A stretch of 64,000 nucleotides of DNA from Eleginops maclovinus (GCF_036324505.1 NC_086364.1:21376648-21440647), one strand, 5' to 3'. Numbered from the stretch's first letter, positions 1-11,843 are shown. Program-made: numbers and translations. The notes: generated from the sequence alone by a model not told the origin.

Positions 1-824
1 CTCGACTGTGAACATTCTGTCTCCCCCTGATTTACCTCCCGTAGTGATAATAATACAGTCTAACTCGCCCTCGACAGTTCAATTTCCTCCCTCTGTCTCT
101 CTGATAAAACACCCCCCGTACAGAAATGCAATATACTGACACTGAATTGGTTTTCTGGACGTATATAATCTAGTCTATATGTGTGATAAACAGCTTTTGG
201 ACCTTAATGCGTCACATGTACGTTGTTCTTTACTAGAGGCTGTACCAACGTGTACATTTATTAGGATTGGAAGCCACTTTTTTATGACTTTCACCCGAAA
301 AACTGAGGAAAACATCAGTTTTTTATCATAGAGGCTGCCGTGATGGCGTTTAGTTGGAGGTTAGCATCTCCCTGTTTCCCTTGATTAAAAAGCCAATGGG
401 ATTTTCTGAAATGTTGGTTATTTTAAAGTCCAGAAGCCAACAAATATGTGTTAAAGAAGCAGAATATTTTGTAGGATTGAAGTATTTTTCCAAGGCTTTA
501 AACACAATGAAAGACCAGCCACAAAAGAAGCTGTGAAAGGTTCAGAAAGAGGCTTTCACATATTTTGGTACCTATTTTCTTACTAAACACGAGAGAAAAT
601 GTGTTTAATAAAAGTTTATAAAGCCTATAACTGCATAACAATATAACTTTCTAAACGTTAACCTTTGCATTGTGCACGAAACATCCCATAGATTACAAAA
701 ACAGCCACATATCTAGAGAATTATAAAAAGTCCCTCATATTTCCAGACCCCTAATATTTGTTGGAATGAAATGTCAGTATATTCCACCTCTATATGGCGC
801 CCCATCTTCCCCACACCTTAGTGT

Positions 825-859
825 CCTCCTCCTCCTCCTCCTCCTCCTCCTCCTCCTCA
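825..859. repeat. (CTC)n microsatellite
   Basis: About eleven CTC/CCT triplets in the intron just upstream of the first rbfox exon in the window. They form a pyrimidine-rich stretch about 45 bases before the 3' splice site. The rest of 1-824 is intron-like, AT-rich DNA in which I see no gene. Confidence 0.9.
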
Positions 860-900
860 TACACGCATGATTAACTCTTTCTGTGTGTGTGTGTGTTTAG

Positions 901-2323
901 GGAGGTTATCCTGCCGCTGCTGCCGCGGCCGCCGCCTACCGCTACGCCCAGCCGGCCGCCGTGACCGGAGCAACCGCTGCAGCTGCCGCCTACAGCGACA
1001 GGTGAGGACAACACACACACACACACACACACACAAACACCCACACACACCGGGTCACTTTTTGCCGAGACTTCTCCTTGGATTTAGTTTCCTCTCTTCC
1101 AATTACTGCAGCATGGTATGTGGACTCTGATGGTTGCCTGGGTCCAGACGTTTGAATCCACCCCCTCTGTGTTGAGTGGAAACGAGTTTTTAAGAATCAC
1201 AGTTCTGCCTTTAATCAGGAAAAGAGGAGAGCCAATTAAAAACAAACTGAAATGTCACAGGGCCGAGGTCTGGTCCCAAACAACCATCAGGGACATTTTC
1301 AATTATATGTTTATTTATAGACTTCATCCAAACATGCATAGTGTAAATACAATTTCAAAAAGAGACATGCCTTAGGGTGTTTACTATCTGGAAAAAGGTG
1401 ACGTTTAACAGGAAAAAAAACCTAGAAATATGAGAAGGAAAAAATAAATCATTAAAATATATAAATAAAGGTAAAAAAATAATTACAAATGTTGAATTAA
1501 AAATGTGAAAATAGATAATAATTCTTGAGAAATAATCATATTAAAAATCATATCAATGGGGCTTTTAATAAATCAATACAATACTGAAATATTAAGAGTT
1601 TTAGTAAAGCAGATTGCAATATTTCCCCTCACTTGTGTTATAGTAAACCTTACTCCACCAGAATAACAGTTATAGTTGCATCTAAAAATGCATGCATGCA
1701 ATAAGTAAACAAACAAAAAACAATGAAGACAATAAAAACATTATCTCTGGTTTAACCGTAAAAAAAAAAAGCCTTGAAGTTTTTCTCCCGATTGTGTAAC
1801 TTCCTGTTTCCTGTCTTGTGTTTCCTAGTTATGGCCGAGTGTACACTACAGACCCCTACCACGGGTTAACTCCAGCTGCTGCTGCGTACGGAGTGGGAGC
1901 AATGGTGAGTAAAACTGACAAAAACCACTCTGCACGAAACACAAACCATTCATACTCTTATGGGGGGGGGGGGGAGGAGGTTAGGATGCACGGCACCCTC
2001 TGTATTTGGAGGCAAAGTGGATGCATGGGGTCTGCAGATGTTAAGCTATGTTTGGATCCACCATAGAACTTTCTTCTTTGTGTGTCCTCAGCAGGACATT
2101 GCACTCACGTTGCAAGTGAGTTAAGACGGAGAAAAAAAAAGTGCACATTTGCATCCCAATAAATGCATCTTTTGTGGATTTAACTCCGTAAACATCTGTA
2201 GATTTCATATGAATAATGCATTGCTGTATTCAAACAGTGTCCTCTCGATGACACGTTGTCCCTTTCTGTCTCTTCCAGGCCAGTTTATACCGGGCAGGAT
2301 ACAGTAGGTTTGCTCCGTACTAA
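901..2323 (+). CDS. RBFOX-family RNA-binding splicing regulator, last three coding exons
   Basis: Exons read as 901-1001, 1829-1904 and 2279-2323, each bounded by AG and GT, with phases 2, 0 and a TAA stop at 2321-2323. Joined, they encode an alanine/tyrosine-rich C-terminal domain: GGYPAAAA..YRYAQPAA, then YSDRSYGRVYTTDPYH, then YGVGAMASLYRAGYSRFAPY. The end ASLYR-GYSRFAPY is diagnostic of Fox-1 (RBFOX) proteins, which bind (U)GCAUG through an RRM and control alternative exons in muscle and neurons. The RRM and N terminus lie upstream of the window. The C-terminal part mediates nuclear localisation and contact with other splicing factors. YGRVYT-DPYH resembles RBFOX2 more than RBFOX1, but the neighbouring genes suggest a fish-specific fourth paralogue (called rbfox1l in zebrafish). 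The paralogue assignment is therefore inference; the family is secure. Confidence 0.93.
1009..1035. repeat. (CA)n microsatellite
   Basis: Short CA repeat starting about 8 bases after the 5' splice site at 1002, so it sits in the downstream intron flank of an rbfox exon. Intronic CA repeats can bind hnRNP L in general; no such role is shown here. Confidence 0.85.
1689..1698 (+). promoter_or_regulatory. Overlapping UGCAUG sites in rbfox intron
   Basis: The sequence TGCATGCATG gives two overlapping copies of the exact RBFOX binding hexamer, 130 bases before the 3' splice site of the exon at 1829. Further GCATG pentamers occur at 865-869 (32 bases before the exon at 901) and TGCATG at 2022-2027 (118 bases after the exon ending 1904). 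RBFOX genes are known to autoregulate their own exons through such sites. That these particular sites are used is inference. Confidence 0.4.
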
Positions 2324-5260
2324 AAAAAAGAAAACAGCCCACAAATCACATCTGAGGAATTTCACATCGCTCCAAAAAAAAAACCTTTTTCCAGCTCTTT
2401 GTTTGGCAGCAGCTCCCCTCCACTCTCCTGCAGGCGGACAACGGAGACCACTCATGTTTTATTTTTGTCATCTTGTGGCGACAGAGGTCATCGTGCCACA
2501 TCATCAAACTGTCTGTCCTCTTCTGTCGGAACCAAAACTGCCACGCAAAGAAAAAAAAACCACCCTGCGACTTTGAACTCGAGGGCACGATTTCGGACGT
2601 TTTTGTACAACACTGCGGGACCTGGAAGGAGCGAGACTGTACATCTTTTTCCCGCCCTTCTCTGAGAGTATACCCACCGCCCTATAGGAGCTCATTTCAC
2701 CTCTACACACACTAAGGTGTCCTCTACATTTCAGAAAGACGCTCCTCTAAAAGGTACTTCTGCTTTTAAACACTACATTAAAGCCCCCCCCCCCCCGCAC
2801 AGAAGACCATCATGGTGAAACAAAATGTAGGAATTATTATTGTTTTTGTGCATTTATCCGAGAGGAACTGGGAGCTTCATACTGACGGAAACCACTTTAC
2901 ACGGCATGGGATTCTTTTTACTCTCCCCCGAATTTACAATCATGTTAGAGAAAAAAACGACAAGGGAAAAGACGATCAAACGGACTCTTTTTTTCTGCAT
3001 TACCTCACTTTTTCTGTTTCTTATTTTGCTGCCATTTGATCGGTATATAAAGCGTCTTCAGCCTCAGAGACATTCATTTCCTGTCCTGCAACACTAAGAC
3101 GGGATCCTGTATCTCCGTCCTTTTTTCCGTCTCTAAAGGCTCGTCCTCGATTTTCTCCTCGTAGCGCTTCTTCCAGCATACCCGTCACACATTCCTGCAA
3201 ATGAAAACGAGCAATCCGATTCAAGCGGGAAAACACACCCACACTTTCGGGACGCTCGTCATCCAGCCAAATGGGGAGTCCCTCCTGGCCAATCAGAGAA
3301 GGATTTCTGCAGAATTAGACAGAGTTAGAGAGTCTTTGATATTTATATTCATCCTCGTTAAGGACACCGTCATTATTGCTCTGGGATTGTTTTTGGCGTC
3401 CGAGTATTTTGTACGTGTCTCCATATACCCTCACTTTGTTGCTTTTATTTTGCCTTCTTTTGGTTCCAAAGATTCTGAAATAAGCACATTTTTGTTTTAT
3501 CTGGGTCCTGATGCATTTCCTTTGTTTTGTTTGTGGTTTTTCTTTTTCGTTTGTGCCTTTTATTTGGTTCAGTGCAGCACCCTGGGAAATGTCATGCAAC
3601 AGTAGGAGCAGGATTGGGATTTTTTTTGACCCACAAAAACAAATTCAGACCACTCATTTATTGACAAGAGAAGGGACGTCAGAGCAGATGGAGTCATGAG
3701 GGATAAGCAGGAAGACTGAGCTGATTATATGGATAGTTTTTTAGCCATTAGGGCCAAATTACAGTGAAGTAAATGGAGGAGAAACGTCCAGACAAAGAGG
3801 GAAGAGCGGAGGGGTATCGTGAAGGTGAGAGCCATTAATCATCAGCTGACAGGACAACAAACGTCCCCTGCTGTCTGTTGTTTTTTTTATTCCAGTGCGA
3901 GGAGTTTTTGTATGATTGTGTGCAGTAGGTCCAATGAGTATTTTCGACGAGCATTACCTCTTCTTCTTTTTTGGGTCTTTTTATTATTCCTTACAAGTAT
4001 TATCAGAAGTGTTGCTATGCATGCTTTTGTGAGAGAGGAAGACAGAATCCTTTTTTCATTTTGTGCATGAATTCAAAAATCATAGTGCTGGAGGAGGGAG
4101 ATCAGAAGGGGGAGTGGGGGGGTGGGTGTTTACAAAACAAGAGGAGGATGTGAGGAGTAAAAAAGTCCGATGAGGATTGGAAGTTGATTTCGATCCGCTT
4201 CAATAATCCGGGTTACGGCTGCTCGGTGCCTCTGTTGTAATCACCAGTTTAATTTGAGACGTCTCGACCCCCCCTCCCCCCGGTTCTCTTTTATAACGAA
4301 AGTAAAATCCCCGTATGATCATTCGGCTTCACCGTGAAAAGAAGAGGCTGGTGAAACAGAGCTAGCTCCACCGTCCTGGTGCATTGAGCAGCCACTGTGG
4401 TGCAGGAATGAGTTAGCATTTTAGACTCCCTCGTCTCAAACTCAATGGGTTTTTTTTAATTTATATTTTGGTTAGAAGCCTGAAGTAAGGTCTGTGGTTA
4501 TCACAAACTAAAGAAAATGTCATGATTTGTTCCAACACGTGGCTAAAAGAGACGACTAAACGCCATCGGGCCGACCGTTAGCCGCTTTTAGCTTAGTCAT
4601 GTGGCGTGAAGTCCTTTTTAGCCTAACGTTAGCTTACAAGATTCTTACGTGTTGTTCTCCTACAGGACATATGTCGGTAAATAACCCACTAGTAAATATC
4701 CAAAGCTTTTAGGTGCTCGAAAACCAACAGTTTGCTATCAAGCGGGCCAAGAGAGACGACATTAGCCGTCATTAGCACATTCAAAGTAATACAATTAGCA
4801 GTAAAACATGGATATTATCTTGCTGAACAGAAGTATAATATAAATGTGTTTGCCACTGATTTTAATTCCTGCAATATTCCAAAAGCTAATTAAAAAAATC
4901 CCATTGGCTTTCTGTCGTTGGAGCCGTTGCGACGCTAACTCTATTGGTAGTGAATCGGATTTGCTGCAGAGGTGCATGCTGGGACAAAGTTCTCCTCTGA
5001 CCCCGACTCCCCTGCACTCGAGCCGAACCAGTGGGAGGTTTTTTTGTACAGGGATTTCATAAAAGAATTTAAACTGCATGTGGATTTTTCTTTTTGTAAT
5101 GTCACATGCTCTTAAAAGCTCATTTATCCAAGTGATTTTTTTTCTCAATAAGTGACATGTATTTTCTCACCGTGTTTTATTTTGCCATCCTTGTGTCTGC
5201 CTTCTGTTTATTCTCTCCATTATTATTGAATGTATATAATAAATAAACTGTTTGGTTTTT
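2324..5260 (+). other. Probable long 3' UTR of the rbfox gene
   Basis: No convincing coding exon follows the TAA stop. The first good overlapping AATAAA polyadenylation signals are at 5239-5248, giving a 3' UTR of about 2.9 kb; long 3' UTRs are usual for RBFOX genes. A C-run lies at 2786-2796 and a TGCATG hexamer near 4018. The stretch also carries a minus-strand copy of an unclassified interspersed repeat (about 4540-4960). The 3' end is inferred from the signal only. Confidence 0.5.
4540..4960 (-). repeat. Unclassified interspersed repeat, copy 1
   Basis: Read on the minus strand this segment contains CCAATGGGATTTTTTTAATT, then TTTTGGAATATTGCA, and further on a block ending GATGGCGTTTAGTCGTCTC. 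The same ordered blocks recur at 56740-57050 (plus) and more diverged at 48860-49120 and 59650-59990. I do not recognise the family and see no coding region, TIR or tRNA-like head. Confidence 0.55.
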
Positions 5261-5299
5261 AAGCTGGTCTGTGAATTACTTATTACTTATATATACTTA

Positions 5300-5450
5300 A
5301 TAATAATAATACATTTGAGCGCTTTTACACGTGCTCAAGGATCAAAGACCTGATGACTGCAGTGATGGTCCAGGTGGGATTGAACCGGTGCTTCCCTGTT
5401 CCCCTTACCTGATGACCAGCGCACTCAACCACTGCACCACAGCCTCCCCA
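5300..5450 (-). mobile_element. tRNA-derived SINE fragment
   Basis: On the minus strand from 5450 the sequence starts GGGGAGGCTGTGGTGCAGTGG (an A-box-like head) and has GGTTCAATCCC (a B box) about 60 bases on, the layout of a Pol III-transcribed, tRNA-derived SINE. A related element lies at 27265-27450. The body is short and diverged. Confidence 0.6.
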
Positions 5451-5459
5451 AATACTAAA

Positions 5460-6299
5460 CTCATAGACCTTTATCAGGTTTAAAAAGAGGGTTGTCCCTA
5501 AAAACAACAATACATACGTTTCCTCTTAGCTGTAGCGTTATTAGTGTGAGTTATCGAATGTTGGAGATGTCTCCAATAGGGAGGAGGAACTACATGGCCC
5601 CTGGTTTGCGATGCTCAAAAAAAAACATTTGCAAATCTCTAAACCGATGTCTCTCACAGATATGATGATCCTTTGACTCAAGAAATAATCCCGGAGCAGA
5701 TGCAGAAACTATTCAGAGGGTAGCTGGTTCGAGTCCCCTTACAGACCAGTAGGACACATTTTCATTCTACCCAACCAAACCATGTGGCGATGGCTCTGGA
5801 TGTAGAGGCTTGGCTTTGGATCGATGGTCATTGTTTAAAAGGGAGTCTTCGTTTAGTCCAAACCAAGAGTCCCTTTGCTCTGACACATCTCTAAAACTGC
5901 AAGCGTTATATGTGTCTATATTTCAGGTGTACTCTATGTACTCTGAAAACATAGAATTTCTTCTTGTGGGATTCATAATTAATGTGGGCCTGTTCTCCTA
6001 TAACAGTTGAATGGACGTATCCCTTCTGTGTAGGGATACGTTACCAGGATGTAGGTTGGTAGAAAGAAAGTAGTTCCTACAGGAAGCTGCTCACAACAAG
6101 GTCTGTGTTTTATTTTAAGTAACCAAGTCGTGATTTTTGGAAGGAGGCATTGCTGTAACTGTATATTTGTGTTGCTTTGAGCACCAGAAACAAAGTGCCA
6201 TGTACTTCCATTATACTAAAGAGAAGGGAGTCATCTCTACCTCCAACACTCTGCAACTCAAACAGTCCAGAATGATAAGCAGCACTAAGTAAAGTAACC
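5460..6299. other. Intergenic DNA with a short interspersed repeat
   Basis: No gene is visible. Positions about 6050-6120 (GTAGAAAGAAAGTAGTTCCTA, then a block ending CACAACAAGGTCTGTG) match a family seen again twice at 52.27-52.56 kb. The remainder is unremarkable. Confidence 0.5.
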
Positions 6300-6301
6300 T
6301 A

Positions 6302-7899
6302 CAGTGGGGCAAAAAAGTATTTAGTCAGCCACCAATTGTGCAAGTTCTCCCATTTAAAAAGATGAGAGAGGCCTGTAATTTTTATCATAGGTATACCTCA
6401 ACTATGAGAGACAAAATGAGAAAAGAAAATCCAGGAAATCACATTGTAGGATTTTTAAAGAATTAATTATAAATTCCTCGGTAAAATAAGTATTTGGTCA
6501 CCTACAAACAAGCAAGATTTCTGGCTCTCACAGACCAGTAACTTCTTCTTTAAGAGGCTCCTCTGTCCTCCACTCGTTACCTGTATTAATGGCACCTTTT
6601 TGAACTCGTTATCAGTATAAAAGACACCTGTCCACAACCTCAAACAGTCATACTCCAAACTCCACTATGGCCAAGACCAAAGAGCTGTCAAAGGAGACCA
6701 GAGACAAAATTGTAGACCTGCACCAGGCTGGGAAAACTGAATCTGCAATAGGTAAGCAGCTTGGTGTGAAGAAATCAACTGTGGGAGCAATTATTAGAAA
6801 ATGGAAGACATACAAGACCACTGCTAATCTCCCTCCATCTGGGGCTCCACGCAAGATCTCACCCCGTGGGGTCAAAATGATCACAAGAACGGTGAGCAAA
6901 GATCCCAGAACCACACGGGGGGACCTAGTGAATGACCTGCAGAGAGCTGGGACCAAAGTAACAGAGGCTACCATCAGTAACACACTACGCCGCCAGGGAC
7001 TTAAATCCTGCAGTTCCAGACGTGTCCCCCTGCTTAAGCCAGTACATGTCCAGGCCCGTCTGAAGTTTGCTAGAGGGCATTTGGGTGATCCAGGATTGGG
7101 AGAATGTCATATGGTCAGATGAAACCAAAATAGAACTTTTTGATAAAAACTCAACTCGTCGTGTTTGGAGGAGAAAGAATGCAGAGTTGCATCCAAAGAA
7201 CACCATACCTACTGTGAAGCATGGGGGTGGAAACATCATGCTTTGGGGCTGTTTTTCTGCAAAGGGACCAGGACGACTGATCCGAGTAAAGGAAAGAATG
7301 AATGGGGCCATGTATCGTGAGATTTTGAGTGAAAACCTCCTTCCATCAGCAAGGGCACTGAAGATGAAGCGTGGCTGGGTCTTTCAGCATGACAATGATC
7401 CCAAACACACCGCCAGGGCAACGAAGGAGTGGCTTCGTAAGAAGCATTTCAAGGTCCTGGAGTGGCCTAGCCAGTCTCCAGATCTCAACCCCATAGAAAA
7501 TCTTTGGAGGGAGTTGAAAGTCTGTGTTGCCCAGCGACATCCCCAAAACATCACTGCTTTAGAGGAGATCTGCATGGAGGAATGGGCCAAAATACCAGCA
7601 ACAGTGTGTGAAAACCTTGTGAAGACTTACAGAAAACGTTTGACCTCTGTCATTGGCAACAAAGGGTATATAACAAAGTATTGAGATGAACTTTTGTTAT
7701 TGACCAAATACTTATTTTCCACAATAATTTGAAAATTAATTCATTAAAAATCCTACAATGTGATTTTCTGGATTTCTTTTCTCATTTTGTCTCTCATAGT
7801 TGAGGTTTACCTATGATAACAATTACAGGCCTCTCTCATCTTTTTAAATGGGAGAACTTGCACAATTGGTGGCTGACTAAATACTTTTTTGCCCCACTG
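6302..7899 (+). mobile_element. Tc1/mariner-type DNA transposon, full length, 1598 bp
   Basis: The element begins CAGTGGGGCAAAAAAGTATT and ends with its reverse complement, flanked on both sides by TA (6300-6301 and 7900-7901), the Tc1/mariner target duplication. The terminal inverted repeats are long, about 175 bp each (6302-6478 and 7724-7899), and differ at only a few positions. They enclose one transposase gene (6667-7684). Good repeat identity and an intact target duplication suggest a fairly young insertion. The copy cannot now make its own transposase because of a frameshift. Confidence 0.95.
6667..7684 (+). pseudogene. Tc1-like DD34E transposase, one frameshift
   Basis: Starts [20 protein letters not shown], with the paired helix-turn-helix DNA-binding domain of Tc1 transposases ([20 protein letters not shown]), then a second helix-turn-helix ([11 protein letters not shown]). 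The catalytic part follows in another frame: [11 protein letters not shown] carries the first Asp, [11 protein letters not shown] the second Asp, and [15 protein letters not shown] the Glu, a DD34E arrangement. The frame changes from 1 to 2 near 7090 (around GATCCAGGATTGGG), where the family normally has two more bases; I read a 2-base deletion. The C terminus ends in a normal TGA at 7682-7684. Otherwise nearly the complete family length (about 340 residues). Confidence 0.92.
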
Positions 7900-7901
7900 T
7901 A

Positions 7902-9419
7902 TGTGTATTTGACTCTGGAGTGAACAGTCCCTCTAACACATGAACCCGAGCCCTTACACTAGTCCTCAGGAGCTGATAAAGCACACTCCCTCTGATTCAG
8001 CAGCTGGTAACCATTAACGCATTTCCTTCCCACGATTGTGTACGGCTTATCGTTTTTCTTTCCAGTGTTTGGCTGTAACGATGGTATCCAATCAGAGGCA
8101 GAGAAAGGGCGTCTGAATGGACTCTCAAACGAGATGAAACCCCGAACAGGAGGTGAGAGAAAGTGCTGCAATGCTTTGATTACAGGATAACCGAGGAGCA
8201 CGCTTTCACTGTCTGCACAAAACTTTCCAGGGGATTGATGAACAGAAAAACACTTGGGATGCATTGACTTTAATGTACTCGCATCTGCCTGAGTAAAAGT
8301 ACAAGTACAAGAGTGTAGGAACACTCTGTCGTGCATTCAAAATGTTACTCAAGTAAAAGTACAAAAGTACTAGCATCTAAATAACCTTAAAGCAAAAGTA
8401 CCTCAAATGGGCCTCGAGTAAATCTAGTTGCTTTGGGTGCCAAGGGTGGTGTTGGGTGAGTGGTGGGTGGTGGGGGGTCACACACAATCTGGAACAATCT
8501 TTAATTGCATCTGGAGTTAATGGCCGTAAATGGGTTGAATGAGGCGGGAAAACTCATATCCTGCTAATTGCTCCAATGCACAAGAGGCCAATTGCCAATT
8601 TGATGGCAAGCTCTCTGAGTAATTGAAGTCGAGTTATTTGGAAGAATAGATTGAAGGCCATCTGATAAAAAGGGAGGGGGGAGGGGGTGGGAGGGGGTGT
8701 TGGTGAATCTATTGAAGTGAGGTATTGACCTTTTGTGGGCGGCTGTGTCACTACAGGGGGGGAGAATAAGTGGCAGAAACCTTTTTAGTCGATTTATTAT
8801 GTGTGAATATTATACCATTTGTATTGTAGAGTGTTGTTCTGCCAATACTGCTCAAACTTTTTCCTTCATACTGTTTAAATCTGCCAGTTAATTTCGGGTA
8901 GTTTCGTCTCAGTATGTCTAAACACTGCCCCCTGGTGGTTCAGAAAGTGTTACTGCACCTCTGCTGCTTAAAATGGCTTTTTGGAGTTAGTCCTTTCCTG
9001 TAATGTGATATGTAGGGTTTTGTGCATCATTAACTCACAGCCTTGTCACCTTAAATCCTTAGGAAATATTTGTCTCTTAACTACAGTAAATGAAATACCA
9101 ACACACAAACTGAAGACAAATGGGGGCCACGTTTACAGCAAAGCCTGTGCTGCAAGGACGAGTAATACCTGTTTATTCAGAAGTGTATTAAAGAGTAGCA
9201 TTTTAGAGAGAGTGCACATGTTTTGTGATAGAAATATTACAAATTTGGACTTGAATTAAACTGTGAAAGTGTGCAAAAAGTTAAATTAGATTAGATTAAA
9301 TGTATTGATCCCCAATTGGGAATTTGATTTGTTACAGACGCATGTTGACAAGCAATTGCATCGGTTTGTCCGCTGCACATCCATCATGCCAATCTCTCAT
9401 TCCACCACATCCCAAAGGT

Positions 9420-9423
<4 letters not shown>
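7902..9423. other. Intergenic DNA with a TACTCAAGTAAAAGTA-type repeat
   Basis: No gene is seen. About 8285-8405 carries repeated AGTAAAAGTACAA-type motifs, a common teleost interspersed repeat; related stretches are at 15710-15740, 36310-36560 and 46085-46520. A G/T-rich stretch lies at 8440-8480 and a G-rich one at 8670-8700. Confidence 0.5.

Positions 9424-9454
<31 letters not shown>
9424..9454. repeat. (AT)n microsatellite, target of hAT insertion
   Basis: The AT run stops exactly at the left end of the hAT element at 9455 and resumes at 11020 after its right end, so the transposon landed inside one microsatellite. Confidence 0.9.
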
Positions 9455-9457
<3 letters not shown>

Positions 9458-11019
9458 TGGTGGGCCGTCAGGGCCAGCAAGGCCTTCTCTGCTGGCCTAA
9501 ACATCATCAGAATATAAATTAAATGTTGATATATTTTTTCCACAAATACGTATTGAATTATTCCCCATAGTCTATTCTCTTCATTTTATAGCGTTCGTCT
9601 TGGCTGCGCTGCTTCCAGCCTCAGAACGAGATTTGGAGGGCTGGCCTTTATGTTAGAGCTTTTATCCAATCATATTTCAGCCATAATGTGTTGCTAGGGT
9701 CAAAGAAATCTGCCCTTAGGCCTTCAGAATCAACAGTGCGGGCGCCTGTAGCTTAAAGTGAACGCAAACAAAATTGTGGCGTTAACCAATCAGATTTCGA
9801 GGTGGCGACAACGGGCCAGCTAGCAGGCGTACGCTAACGTTAGCACGTGCACATCTTCTGATTGGATACGCACTATTGAGAGGCAGAGCTAGGCAGTAGG
9901 CAGAGCCATACAGTCTATGGGCAAAGCTAGCAAACAGAACTAGAACTTGAGCGAGCTAATTTGTGTAGATTTCTACAAGCTATTTTTTTCAACCCACAAT
10001 GGCTGAAGGAGGAGAAGAGATCAATTTGGTCGCAGATATAATTACAACGCCATTTTCAAAACGAACTTTTCAAGTAAAGCTACACATCTTGAGAAGGGAA
10101 CGGCCAACTCCAACGCTAGCGAGCCTAGCACAGCAGGGAAACTACGAGCGGTACCCCTGGCTCACAGCCTCCGAGAGGCACTGCAAATTGTACTGCCGGG
10201 AATGCCTGGTATTTGCAACTGATCGATTTGGTGTTTGGAGCCACACTGGATTTGCAAACTTGAGTTGTCTAACCAAGGCAGCAACGAGACACCAAAGCAC
10301 AGCTGGGCACTTTTGGGGACACCCAAGTGGATCTACAGCTCAACGAACAAGTGCGCAGGGAAACGGAGCTCCACAACGAAAGGGTGAACAAAAATAGGGA
10401 AATATTGAAAGACTGATTGATTGTGTCCTGTTTTTGGGTAAACAGGAACTTTCATTTAGGGGACACGATGAAAGCGCCGAGTCCAGAAACAGAGGAAACT
10501 ACATGGAGCTTCTTTCTTTTCGTGCTGAGAACAACACAGATTTGCATTACCACCTGTACACAAACCACATGTTTACTGGGACGTCAGGCAAAATACAAAA
10601 CGACCTGATTTATGCTATTGCTGAAGTGATGGGAGGAGAGATCAAAATGAAGATTAAAAAAGCACCCTTTGTCGCTGTTATGGTGGACGAGACGTCAGAT
10701 GTGGGTAATGTAGCACAGCTGGCACTTGTTCTGCGTTATGTGACGGACACAGGTGTCAAGGAGCGGTTTGTCAGATAATCTGATTAATTAAGTTAACTGT
10801 AAATGCTGATGTATTGATTATGCTTCGGAAATATTAATATAACTCTGTACTTGACTATGTTAAGGTGATGCAATGCCCGGTTATACTGCGTTTCTGTCTA
10901 AATGTATAGTTTCTAGAGCCATGGCGTCATAATGATGGCATTAAGAGGTGGAATAATTCAGGTAGGACTGTGTAGGACATCACTGAAGGCCTAGGTGTGA
11001 AATGCACGGCCCGCCACTG
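9455..11019 (+). mobile_element. hAT-type transposon, copy 1, 1565 bp
   Basis: Ends are CAGTGGTGGGCCGT on the left and the inverse of CAGTGGCGGGCCGT on the right, a 14-bp imperfect terminal inverted repeat of hAT type. The flanking 8 bases are ATATATAT on both sides (9447-9454, 11020-11027), consistent with the 8-bp hAT target duplication but placed in an AT repeat. Inside is a truncated, frame-broken transposase (9999-10778). A same-length inverted copy lies at 17269-18833. The element lacks the C-terminal dimerisation region of hAT transposases and must be non-autonomous. Confidence 0.93.
9999..10778 (+). pseudogene. Broken hAT transposase (zinc finger plus DUF4371-like start)
   Basis: The first part, from MAEGGEEINLV, contains YPWLTASERHCKLYCRECLVF, the TTF/BED-type zinc-finger region found at the start of many fish hAT proteins. 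The frame then drifts: a family-like segment (LNEQVRRETELHNERV..) lies in a second frame around 10330-10410, and the original frame resumes with FLGKQELSFRGHDES, MVDETSDVGNVAQLALVLRY and ERFVR before a stop at 10776-10778. These are motifs of the DUF4371 region that opens the RNase H-like catalytic fold. The rest of the catalytic domain and the hAT dimerisation domain are missing. Two compensating frameshifts and a truncation make it inactive. Confidence 0.85.
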
Positions 11020-11034
11020 ATATATATATATATA

Positions 11035-11300
11035 TTCAAAGTCACTTTTCATCCCCACTCTGATGCTCTCTTTGAATTTAACCAAGTCATCTTGACCATG
11101 TCTTCATGCCTCAGTGTATTGAGTTGCTGCCGTGTGATTGGCCGATTAGATATGTGCGTTAACGAGCAGTTGAACAGTATTACCTAATAAAGTGCCCAGT
11201 GAGGGGGGGGTTATAGTATACTTATTTATGCATTTTAATTGCACTAGTGTCACTTCATTGGCACCATTCTCTTGCACTGTTTAATTAGTATTAAGTTGTC
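11035..11300. other. Intergenic DNA, nothing recognised
   Basis: No coding or structural signal seen between the AT microsatellite remnant after the hAT element and the SINE at 11301. Confidence 0.5.
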
Positions 11301-11602
11301 CAGCAGTGGCTCAGTCAGTAGGGGCTTGGACTGGGAATCGTAGGGTCGCCGGTTCAAGTCCCCGAACAGACTTGAAATATGGAAAGTGGACTGCTACTTG
11401 GAGAGGTCCCAGTTCACCTCCTAGGCCCTGCTGTGGTGCCCTTGAGCAAGGCACTGGACACCTCCAATCCCCCCTCCCCATTGCTCCCCGGGCGCTGCAC
11501 GATAGCTGCCCACTGCTCCTAGCACTAGGATGGGTTAAATGCAGAGGACCAATTTCACTGTGTGTGCATGTATGTGACAATAAAGAGGGTTTCATCCTCC
11601 GA
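11301..11602 (+). mobile_element. tRNA-derived SINE, near complete
   Basis: The head CAGCAGTGGCTCAGTCAGTAG (A box) and GCCGGTTCAAGTCCC (B box) mark a Pol III promoter of tRNA origin. The body includes CACTGGACACCTCC and CGGGCGCTGCACGATA, and the tail ends TGTGACAATAAAGAGGG. Two further members on the minus strand lie at 30926-31185 and 58390-58690. The tail CAATAAAG is shared between copies and probably derives from a partner LINE. Confidence 0.8.
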
Positions 11603-11837
11603 TTCTATTTCTTCTTCAACTAGTTCCATTTCTTTTCTTGTCTCATGTGGGTGTATAATGTTGCATTTTTGGAGGAGACTTGCATTTTTTTACTGCCAAA
11701 ACTACACCCTAGCTTTTGTATAAATGTCAATAAAGCCTTTGAATCTTTGAAAGAATATACAATATGAAACACAGAATATGTTAGAATACTAATGCACAAA
11801 GCGGAAGAAGCAAACACAACTTCTATAGATGAAACGT

Positions 11838-11843
11838 TTTATT
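11838..11843 (-). terminator. Candidate polyadenylation signal for gprc5a
   Basis: AATAAA on the minus strand, about 1.47 kb beyond the receptor stop codon. No better minus-strand signal was noticed in between, so it is the likely 3' end of that transcript. Placement is by motif only. The interval 11845-13250 otherwise shows no gene and is read as 3' UTR; it includes a short CA run near 12090. Confidence 0.4.
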
